This document shows positions 1 to 4,949 of a stretch of 6,113 bases of DNA, one piece after another. Every line of letters starts with the position of its first letter. Position 1 is the stretch's first letter. Made by a program: the position numbers and the translations under genes. Under the pieces are notes generated by a model. The model did not search any database and was not told where the DNA came from. It saw only the letters and a list, made by a program, of their open reading frames with translations. This DNA comes from Chloroflexi bacterium UBA6265 (lineage in GTDB: Bacteria; Chloroflexota; Chloroflexia; Thermomicrobiales; UBA6265): assembly GCA_002440805.1 (NCBI GenBank), contig DJVD01000122.1:1-6113 (forward strand). Direction: 5' to 3'.

Positions 1-72
1 CAGATGCGTCATAGTATTGTCATGGTGCAGTAACGACGCCGCATCGCCAGGGACATCCACACGACGATGCTC

Positions 73-162
73 ATTGGCCCCCACAACTGTGGTGTTAGGG
101 GCCTGTATTCCGACGAGATTATCGCCAGGCGTGCTCTCAGGTTGGATTATCGTATTGGCCCC
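73..162 (+). repeat. 9-base direct repeat ATTGGCCCC (73-81 and 154-162)
   Basis: ATTGGCCCC occurs at 73-81 and again at 154-162. The GGCCCC core of either copy is complementary to GGGGCC at 98-103, so the two copies could compete for the same partner in RNA. The copies are seen directly; any switching role is inference. Confidence 0.5.
76..103 (+). repeat. Inverted repeat in the methyltransferase leader
   Basis: GGCCCC at 76-81 pairs with GGGGCC at 98-103. Nested inside, CCAC at 81-84 can pair with GTGG at 89-92 across a 4-base loop; base 81 can be used by only one of the two stems. No U-tract follows, so it is not an intrinsic terminator. Function is unknown. Confidence 0.4.
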
Positions 163-171
163 TATGTGGAA

Positions 172-200
172 TTCATGCCAATGTTGCTGATGGCAATGAA
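172..200 (+). repeat. 9-bp hairpin with one bulged A in the methyltransferase leader
   Basis: TTCATGCCA at 172-180 pairs with 191-200. There are nine Watson-Crick pairs, a single bulged A at 196 and a 10-base loop at 181-190. It lies about 85 bases before the methyltransferase start. There is no T-tract after it, so it does not look like a terminator. It could be leader RNA structure or chance. Confidence 0.4.
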
Positions 201-267
201 CGATATGGAAGTTCCCCTGGGCTCGATTCAATGCACATCGATGGGAATCCATTTGGGACCAACACAT

Positions 268-275
268 AGAGAAAG
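268..275 (+). promoter_or_regulatory. Weak ribosome binding site for the methyltransferase
   Basis: The purine run AGAGAAAG ends 8 bases before ATG 284. It matches the anti-Shine-Dalgarno sequence only partly (GAG/GA) but is correctly spaced. It supports ATG 284 as the start. Confidence 0.4.
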
Positions 276-283
276 AATCTGTA

Positions 284-1087
284 ATGACTGAACTTATTTC
301 CAGCCCTGCCAATGCGCTGCCCAAGCGGTTTCGCGCCTTGGCGGATAAGAAGAATCGCGTCCGTGAACAGGCGTTTGTGGTGGAAGGCATGCAGCCGGTA
401 TGGCGTGCCGCCGAGAGCGGTTGGGCAGTGGATGTGCTCGCCGTATCTCCCACGGTCATGCAGGAGAGGGTCGTATCGCAAATGGCCGATCGACTGGCGA
501 AAACCGGCACCCGCGTGGTGACGATGTCCGGGGAGATTTTCAATCGGCTATCTGATCGAGATGGGCCGTCCGGTGTGATGGCGATTGTCCGTTCAGAGAC
601 GACACCGCTCCGACACGTGAAACCCGGAACGGATGATGTCTGGATTGTGCTCCATCGCGTTCACAATCCCGGCAATCTCGGCACCATCCTGCGCACAGCT
701 GATGCAACCGGTTGCGCGGGCGTCATTCTGAGTGGCGATAGCACCGATCCGTTTGCGCCGAACGCGGTGAAATCGAGCATGGGCTCAGTCTTCGCTGTCC
801 CGTTGGTGATTGAACCAGAGTTCGATGTTATTCTCTCGTGGGCGCAGGCAAACGGAGTACAACTCGTTGGTACATCCGGAGCGGCAACGAAAACGCATTG
901 GCAAGTGACCTGGCAGCGGCCGATGGCCCTGGTGCTCGGAAATGAAGGCGATGGCCTGACGCGGCGAATGATGGATCAACTCGACACCACCGTGCGCATC
1001 CCAATGACGGGTACGGCCGAATCGCTCAATCTTGGCATTGCCGCCGGCGTCCTGATGTATGAGGTCCAGCGCGACCGGCTGGTCTAG
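284..1087 (+). CDS. TrmH/SpoU-family RNA 2'-O-ribose methyltransferase
   Basis: Predicted cytoplasmic SPOUT-class methyltransferase of 267 residues that would transfer a methyl group from S-adenosylmethionine to a ribose 2'-OH in rRNA or tRNA. The N-terminal part (about 24-100, with FVVEG at 31-35) fits the L30e-like SpoU substrate-binding domain. The catalytic trefoil-knot domain covers about 118-258 and shows all three family motifs: motif 1 NPGNLGTILRTAD at 128-140 (conserved N128 and R137), motif 2 LVLGNEGDGL at 216-225 (E221), and motif 3 beginning IPMTGTAESLN at 239-249, running into the SAM-binding knot. Length is normal for RlmB-like and YsgA-like members (about 240-280). Motif 1 reads HNPGN where many relatives have DPGN. 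The exact target (for example a 23S rRNA guanosine, or a site like that of antibiotic-resistance members such as AviRb or TsnR) cannot be told. It stands alone on the + strand, and its TAG stop overlaps the stop of the convergent ATPase gene. Confidence 0.93.
   Translation: MTELISSPANALPKRFRALADKKNRVREQAFVVEGMQPVWRAAESGWAVDVLAVSPTVMQERVVSQMADRLAKTGTRVVTMSGEIFNRLSDRDGPSGVMAIVRSETTPLRHVKPGTDDVWIVLHRVHNPGNLGTILRTADATGCAGVILSGDSTDPFAPNAVKSSMGSVFAVPLVIEPEFDVILSWAQANGVQLVGTSGAATKTHWQVTWQRPMALVLGNEGDGLTRRMMDQLDTTVRIPMTGTAESLNLGIAAGVLMYEVQRDRLV
1084..1087. other. Tail-to-tail overlap of two stop codons on a CTAG palindrome
   Basis: The + strand methyltransferase ends with TAG at 1085-1087, and the - strand ATPase ends with TAG read from 1086 to 1084. 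Both stops sit in the same self-complementary CTAG. There is no intergenic space and no hairpin plus U-tract on either side, so each transcript must run into the other gene's antisense strand before ending. Confidence 0.95.
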
Positions 1088-1920
1088 GTGAGGGCCTTTG
1101 CCAGTTCCTCGATCGACAGGTCCCCAGGTGAGGCAGTCCAGCCCTCCAGTCGAGGCACATCGGCCAGGAGTCGCTTGGTGTAATCGTGCTGGGGAAACTG
1201 AAGTACGGTTTCCGTTGGGCCTTGCTCCACCATTTCGCCGCGGTACATCACAAATACACGATCGGCAAGGTAATACGCCTGGCCGATATCATGTGTGATG
1301 AACAGCACGCTCAGGTTCAGCCGCTGGCTCAAATCCTTGAGCACGTTCAGGATCGTCACCCGCAGCGATGCGTCCAGCGCTGAAGTGCTTTCATCAGCAA
1401 TCAGCAGCCGTGGATCCACCAACAGGGCGCGGGCGATGATCACCCGCTGCCGCTGGCCACCCGAGAGTTCGTGGGAACCTCGTTCCAGAGTTTGCTGCGG
1501 GTCGAGGCCCACCAGGTTCAGCGCCTTATGTATTCGCTCAAGTTTTTCTGCCTTGCTAAGGCGGTGCTCATGCAGGTTGAACGTTTTCTCCAGCACGGTT
1601 CGCACGGAATAGAACTGGTTGAAGGAGCCTGCCGGATTTTGGAAAACGCCCTGAACATCGCGCCAATACGGCTTCAACTGGTTTGGGCGTTTGAGTTTGG
1701 TGACATCCTCGCCGTCCATCATGATCGTGCCGGCGGTAGGCTGGCTCAGTTTCAGCAGCATGCGTGCGAGGGTACTCTTGCCGCTGCCGCTCTCACCGAC
1801 AATAGCGATGATCTCCCCGGGTGTGACATCAAAGCTGACATCCTTCACCGCGACCACCTGTTCCTGGCCACCGCCAAAGACCTTGGTCAGGTTTTTGACT
1901 GAGTAAAACGGCTCGTTCAT
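1084..1920 (-). CDS. Opp/Dpp-type ABC importer ATPase, OppF-like (short form)
   Basis: Cytoplasmic ATP-binding subunit of 278 residues, one of two different ATPases of the importer. It has the full set of ABC motifs: Walker A GESGSGKST at 42-50, Q-loop Q94 (VFQNP), signature LSGGQ at 152-156, Walker B with catalytic E177, D-loop SALD at 180-183 and switch H210. The Walker B/D-loop stretch reads DESTSALD, with Ser where most relatives have Pro. The protein stops about 50 residues earlier than typical OppF/DppF proteins: after HDYTKRLLADVPRL there is only a short tail and no Cys-containing oligopeptide-transporter C-terminal domain. That domain is present in the upstream partner ATPase. The ATG at 1920 overlaps the upstream TGA as ATGA, so translation is probably coupled. 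It is the last gene of the operon. The family is certain; OppF rather than DppF naming, and the substrate, are not. Confidence 0.94.
   Translation of the reverse strand: MNEPFYSVKNLTKVFGGGQEQVVAVKDVSFDVTPGEIIAIVGESGSGKSTLARMLLKLSQPTAGTIMMDGEDVTKLKRPNQLKPYWRDVQGVFQNPAGSFNQFYSVRTVLEKTFNLHEHRLSKAEKLERIHKALNLVGLDPQQTLERGSHELSGGQRQRVIIARALLVDPRLLIADESTSALDASLRVTILNVLKDLSQRLNLSVLFITHDIGQAYYLADRVFVMYRGEMVEQGPTETVLQFPQHDYTKRLLADVPRLEGWTASPGDLSIEELAKALT
1917..1920 (-). promoter_or_regulatory. ATGA stop/start overlap coupling the two ATPase genes
   Basis: The OppD-like gene ends in TGA (1919-1917) inside the ATG (1920-1918) of the OppF-like gene. No strong Shine-Dalgarno sequence precedes it; only the G-rich GTGGTGG lies just upstream. 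Reinitiation by the terminating ribosome is therefore the likely mode, giving near-equal amounts of the two ATPases. Confidence 0.8.
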
Positions 1921-2930
1921 GAGGCCACCACTTCTTCATGCTTGATGGGATCCGGAATCTCGGTAGTACCGTCCAGCAGCCAGCAACGGGCGAACCCGGA
2001 ACCAAGCGGTGTAGCTCCCGGTACCTTTTGCGCACAAACCGGCATGGCATAGGGGCAGCGCGGATGGAAACGACAGCCCGACGGTGGCGTTTGCATATCC
2101 GGAGATTGGCCGCTCAGCCCCTTGATTGTAATGTTGCGGATCGATGGGTCTGGCTCAAGCGTGGCGGCCAACAGCGCCCGGGTGTATGGGTGCTGGGCGT
2201 TGTGGATGATCTCATTGGTGGTGTTCTCTTCCACAATCTCACCGGCATACATGATGGAGATGCGGGTGGCGATATTGCTGAGGAGGGCGAGGTCGTGGGT
2301 AATGAAGATAGCCCGGCTAAGCATGCCTTCGTTCATCATTTTCTGCAGCATGAGCACCAGCGCCTTCTGGCTGGAGACGTCGAGTGCAGAGGTCGGTTCA
2401 TCGGCAATCAGGATATCCGGATCGAGCAGGGTACTGATAACGGTAACTACCCGCTGGCGCATGCCGCCACTGAGTTGATGGGGATAGCTCTTCAGCACCC
2501 GCGTTGGCAACCCCAGTTGCTCCAGCCGTTCGCCGGTCTTTTCCATCGCTTCGCGGCGATTCATCCTTTTCTCATGCGCGCGAATCACGTCATACGCATA
2601 ATCGCCGATGCGCGCCGTAGGATTCAACGCATTGAGTGCCCGTTGGGGGAGTAGTGAGATCGTACTTCCCCGCCAATCGCGCGGTATGCCCTGTGTTTTG
2701 ACGATGTCGATCGTCGTGGTGTCGTCGAGCGATACTGTTCCGCCGGTGATACGCATATTGCTGGCGCTATTGCCTGAGAGCGCGGCGGCGAGGGTAGATT
2801 TGCCGCAACCGGATTCGCCCGCGATGCCCAGCACCTCTCCATGCTCGAGATGGAACGAGACATCGTTCACCGCCAGCACCGGCGTACCAACGCGCGTTTC
2901 ATATTGTACGGAGATGTTGTCGGCCTTCAT
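1917..2930 (-). CDS. Opp/Dpp-type ABC importer ATPase, OppD-like, with Cys-rich C-terminal domain
   Basis: Cytoplasmic ATPase subunit of 337 residues, a normal length for OppD/DppD. Motifs: Walker A GESGCGKST at 38-46, Q-loop Q96 (LLPQR), signature LSGGM at 153-157 (the usual OppD variant of LSGGQ), Walker B with catalytic E178 in DEPTSALD, and switch H212. The C-terminal region from about 247 (HPYTRALLAA) to 319 is the oligopeptide/dipeptide transporter C-terminal domain, with four cysteines at 286, 292, 299 and 316. The first three lie in SGCRFHPRCPYAMPVC. In some DppD proteins this cysteine set holds an iron-sulfur cluster; whether it does here is inference. The start at ATG 2930 is fixed by a perfect AGGAGG 8 bases upstream. 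It lies 12 bases after the OppC-like gene and overlaps the OppF-like gene by 4 bases. Confidence 0.95.
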   Translation of the reverse strand: MKADNISVQYETRVGTPVLAVNDVSFHLEHGEVLGIAGESGCGKSTLAAALSGNSASNMRITGGTVSLDDTTTIDIVKTQGIPRDWRGSTISLLPQRALNALNPTARIGDYAYDVIRAHEKRMNRREAMEKTGERLEQLGLPTRVLKSYPHQLSGGMRQRVVTVISTLLDPDILIADEPTSALDVSSQKALVLMLQKMMNEGMLSRAIFITHDLALLSNIATRISIMYAGEIVEENTTNEIIHNAQHPYTRALLAATLEPDPSIRNITIKGLSGQSPDMQTPPSGCRFHPRCPYAMPVCAQKVPGATPLGSGFARCWLLDGTTEIPDPIKHEEVVAS

Positions 2931-2938
2931 GGCGAGTT

Positions 2939-2944
2939 CCTCCT
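2939..2944 (-). promoter_or_regulatory. Perfect Shine-Dalgarno AGGAGG fused to the upstream stop codon
   Basis: On the - strand the junction reads TAGGAGGAACTCGCCATG. The last two bases of the OppC-like TAG stop are the first two of AGGAGG, 8 bases before the OppD-like ATG. A terminating ribosome would sit on the next gene's binding site, which favours coupled translation. Confidence 0.88.
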
Positions 2945-3848
2945 ACCTGCCACGCAAGCGCGGGTTGAATACCTCGTCCAAACTGGATTGCAGCAGGAAG
3001 AGGGAGAACGCGATGAGAGTGAGCATCACTGTAGGCGGGATAAAGGCCCACCAGGCGCCCGTTCGCACCGACTCCCACAGGAGACTCCAGTGGAGCATGA
3101 TGCCCAGGGAGACGGCATTACTGGGGCCAAGCCCAAGCATCGATAGCGCTGCTTCCTGCAGAATGCCGGAAGTGAGTTGCAGCACAAACGCCATGAAGAT
3201 ATAGCTGAGCATGTAGGGAAGCACTTCCCAAAACATGAGCGATACCGTACTGGCGCCGCTCAACCTTGCCAGGTCCACATGTTCACGATTCCGCACCGAA
3301 CTCGATTGCGCCCGCACGGCGCGCGCGGTCCATGGCCAGCTGGTGACGCCAATGATGATCGCCATGGTGACGATCGATTTGGTGCCGACGGCGATGGACA
3401 GCAGGATCAGCACGACGATTGAGGGAATTGTGATGACCACATTGGTGATGCCCATCAACATCTCATCAATCACGCCGCCGAAATAGCCCGCCGTGAGTCC
3501 CATGACGACGCCAATGGTGGTGGCAATGAGACCGGCTACCACGCCGATAACCAGCGATGAACGGGTTCCATGCATGAGCTGGGTAAATACATCGCGACCG
3601 AAGTTGTCGGTTCCCAGGATCAGCTCGCGGCTGGGGGCCTCATAGAGTCCTCCCACGATCTGTTTGGGCTCGCCTACGCCCCAGAAGAAGGGCCCGAGGA
3701 ACGCAAAGAACAGGATCATCGCAACCATGGTCGCCGATACGTAGAAGCGGGTGGACAACATGCGCGTAAACGAACGCACCCGCGATTGGGCAGATTGCTT
3801 CGCCGCTGGAGGTGGCGGCGAATCCATTGTTACCGGGATTCCACTCAT
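2943..3848 (-). CDS. Opp/Dpp-type ABC importer permease, OppC-like
   Basis: Inner-membrane permease of 301 residues, the second half of the permease heterodimer. The N-terminal cytoplasmic tail contains a Pro-rich run (PPPP at 11-14). TM1 is about 36-56, followed by an extracytoplasmic loop and the family hallmark GTDNFGRDVFTQLMHGTR at 79-96. Further membrane segments lie at about 99-121, 131-154, 158-176, 209-231 and 265-287. The EAA coupling loop, which docks on the ATPases, is about 186-211 and includes the LSGAS stretch. It ends WEVLP where many relatives have RHILP. The C-terminal hallmarks LQEAALSMLGLG (230-241) and FNPRLRG (294-300) are present. Start ATG 3848 is supported by AGGAG 9 bases upstream; an internal ATG at codon 8 is possible but less well placed. 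The gene lies 12 bases after the OppB-like gene. Confidence 0.94.
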   Translation of the reverse strand: MSGIPVTMDSPPPPAAKQSAQSRVRSFTRMLSTRFYVSATMVAMILFFAFLGPFFWGVGEPKQIVGGLYEAPSRELILGTDNFGRDVFTQLMHGTRSSLVIGVVAGLIATTIGVVMGLTAGYFGGVIDEMLMGITNVVITIPSIVVLILLSIAVGTKSIVTMAIIIGVTSWPWTARAVRAQSSSVRNREHVDLARLSGASTVSLMFWEVLPYMLSYIFMAFVLQLTSGILQEAALSMLGLGPSNAVSLGIMLHWSLLWESVRTGAWWAFIPPTVMLTLIAFSLFLLQSSLDEVFNPRLRGR

Positions 3849-3857
3849 CGCTCGTCT

Positions 3858-3862
3858 CTCCT
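3858..3862 (-). promoter_or_regulatory. Shine-Dalgarno AGGAG fused to the upstream stop codon
   Basis: The - strand junction reads TAGGAGAGACGAGCGATG. The TAG ending the OppB-like gene runs into AGGAG, which lies 9 bases before the OppC-like ATG at 3848. The gap is 12 bases, the same as at the OppC/OppD junction. Confidence 0.85.
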
Positions 3863-4871
3863 ATTGGCCCGATTGCGCAGCGCGAATGCGGGGATCGATG
3901 ACACCGTACAGGATATCAACCATGAAGTTGGCTAGTAGCACCGCCACCATAATCATCAGCGTGATGCCCTGGATAACGGGATAATCATTTTGACGAATGG
4001 CAGTGAACAACGCTGTACCGATACCGGGATAGCTAAATACTGCTTCCGTGATCAGCGCGCCGCCAACCAATGAACCGATGGAAAGCGCCAGGCCGGTAAC
4101 CTGCGGCAGCATGGCATTGCGGAAGATGTACCGCACAATGCGATTATCAGGAATTCCAAGCCCATGGCTGTAATCGACATAGTCGGCGCCGAGCTCGTAG
4201 ATCGCCATCGAGCGCATACCGATCGCCTGGCCACCAATGAACACGATTACCAATGAGAAGAAGGGCAGCCAGTAATGGTCCATCACATCGTTGAAGAACG
4301 CCCAGCTCCAGGCGGGATACATACCGAAAGAATATGCGCCGCGGGCGGGGAGCCAATCCAGTTTGACGGCAACGCCATAGAGCAGCAGGATCGCGAAGCA
4401 GTAGTAGGGGATGCTGGAAGCCACCAGGGAAGCGACAAAGCCGCCGCGATCGAACCAGCCACCCTTATAGGCAGCGATTGCGCCGAATACGTTCCCCAAC
4501 GTCCAGCCGAGTAAGATGGCCGGGAGTTGCAAGGCTATTGTCCAGGGCAAGGCATCGGCAATAATCGATTCCACCGGCGCCGGATAGCGAGCAAACGATG
4601 TGCCGAGATCCCCCCGAACCACCTTGCCCAGGTAATTCACAAATTGTTCGGCCGGAGATTTATCCAGCCCGAATTCCGCCATATAGGTTTCGTAGATCTT
4701 TTGCAGACTGGCAGAATCCGCCCGGCCTTCCTGCGTCATCTGGGAAATGATGGCATCTACCGGGTTGCCGGGAATCAGGCGTGGCAGGAAGAAGTTAAGT
4801 GAAAGCGCAACCAAAAAAGCTCCCAGGAACCAGAAGCTCTTTTGCAGCAGGTATTTTTGAAAAGTGGACAT
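3861..4871 (-). CDS. Opp/Dpp-type ABC importer permease, OppB-like
   Basis: Inner-membrane permease of 336 residues, the first half of the permease heterodimer. TM1 is about 14-31, followed by the family hallmark LPRLIPGNPVDAI at 29-41 and a large extracytoplasmic segment (about 42-105, with GDLGTSFARYPAPV at 87-100). Other membrane segments lie at about 108-130, 145-168, 201-218, 258-280 and 303-325. The EAA loop is about 230-256 and ends RNAMLP. The hallmark stretch EAVFSYPGIGTALFTAI at 276-292 and the terminal DPRIR at 326-330 are present. I start it at ATG 4871 (MSTFQKYLLQ). A TTG at 4877 would add two residues, but it would leave no space after the GGGGA that serves as ribosome binding site. 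It follows the binding-protein gene after a 78-base gap holding two hairpins. Confidence 0.94.
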   Translation of the reverse strand: MSTFQKYLLQKSFWFLGAFLVALSLNFFLPRLIPGNPVDAIISQMTQEGRADSASLQKIYETYMAEFGLDKSPAEQFVNYLGKVVRGDLGTSFARYPAPVESIIADALPWTIALQLPAILLGWTLGNVFGAIAAYKGGWFDRGGFVASLVASSIPYYCFAILLLYGVAVKLDWLPARGAYSFGMYPAWSWAFFNDVMDHYWLPFFSLVIVFIGGQAIGMRSMAIYELGADYVDYSHGLGIPDNRIVRYIFRNAMLPQVTGLALSIGSLVGGALITEAVFSYPGIGTALFTAIRQNDYPVIQGITLMIMVAVLLANFMVDILYGVIDPRIRAAQSGQ

Positions 4872-4877
4872 CTGCAA

Positions 4878-4882
4878 TCCCC
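4878..4882 (-). promoter_or_regulatory. Ribosome binding site GGGGA deciding the OppB-like start
   Basis: GGGGA on the - strand lies 6 bases (TTGCAG) before ATG 4871. This spacing fits ATG 4871 and rules against the in-frame TTG at 4877, which the motif abuts. Confidence 0.55.
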
Positions 4883-4890
4883 ACGCTTTG

Positions 4891-4905
4891 TCCCGGCAAG
4901 CGGGA
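4891..4905 (-). repeat. Small hairpin before the OppB-like gene
   Basis: TCCCG at 4891-4895 and CGGGA at 4901-4905 form a perfect 5-bp stem with a 5-base loop. It lies between the larger hairpin (4914-4943) and the OppB-like ribosome binding site. It is short enough to be chance, but it adds structure to the leader of the permease reading frame. Confidence 0.4.
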
Positions 4906-4913
4906 GTGAACGA

Positions 4914-4943
4914 GAGGGGCGCGATGCTCGCACCGCGCCCCTC
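4914..4943 (-). promoter_or_regulatory. Strong intercistronic RNA hairpin after the binding-protein gene
   Basis: GAGGGGCGCG at 4914-4923 is the exact reverse complement of 4934-4943, a 10-bp GC-rich stem. In the - strand RNA the stem extends inward by a G-U pair (4933/4924), a U-A pair (4932/4925) and a G-C pair (4931/4926). The total is 13 pairs closed by a 4-base loop (4930-4927). The G-U pair would be a C-A mismatch in + strand RNA, so the full stem suits the operon transcript only. It begins 6 bases after the binding-protein stop. What follows (TCGTTCACTC) is not a U-tract, so it is not a classic terminator. Hairpins here commonly protect the upstream message from 3' exonucleases or cause partial termination, giving an excess of binding protein; that role is inferred. 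Confidence 0.75.
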
Positions 4944-4949
4944 ATGGTG

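Larger units (their letters stand above)
1..283. other. Region upstream of the methyltransferase gene; no convincing gene
   Basis: I see no supported gene here. Several frames are open. The + strand frame from ATG 67 to TGA 291 would encode 74 residues, but it is rich in Met (8 of 74), uses AGG and AGA arginine codons, has no well-placed ribosome binding site and resembles no family I know. The - strand frame in codon register with it is also open to the left edge, and it stays open on through the antisense of the methyltransferase gene, so openness alone means little. The segment does contain two inverted repeats (76-103 and 172-200) and a 9-base direct repeat. It is best read as a leader or intergenic stretch, possibly with the end of an unidentified neighbouring gene. 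No clear promoter is visible; TAGTAT at 13-18 is a weak -10-like match whose -35 would lie off the window. Confidence 0.5.

Noticed and set aside
1..283. tRNA, T-box or ribosomal-protein leader upstream of the methyltransferase
   Set aside because: No cloverleaf, no T-box consensus and no recognisable leader motif; only simple hairpins are seen.
67..291. + strand 74-residue reading frame overlapping the methyltransferase start
   Set aside because: Met-rich, odd arginine codons, no well-placed ribosome binding site and no recognisable family; kept only as a note on the leader region.
1471..1902. + strand reading frame (143 codons) opposite the OppF-like gene
   Set aside because: Antisense shadow of the Walker A to signature region; no family features or ribosome binding site.
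1938..2654. Long + strand reading frame (238 codons) opposite the OppD-like gene
   Set aside because: It is antisense to a gene with a complete set of ABC motifs, and its translation shows no domain; openness follows from codon bias of the real gene.
4872..4877. Start of the OppB-like gene at TTG 4877
   Set aside because: It would leave no spacing after the GGGGA motif; ATG 4871 is six bases from it and gives a normal permease N-terminus.
4914..4943. Intrinsic terminator ending the binding-protein message
   Set aside because: The stem is strong but is followed by mixed sequence, not a U-tract; the downstream genes clearly belong to the same importer.
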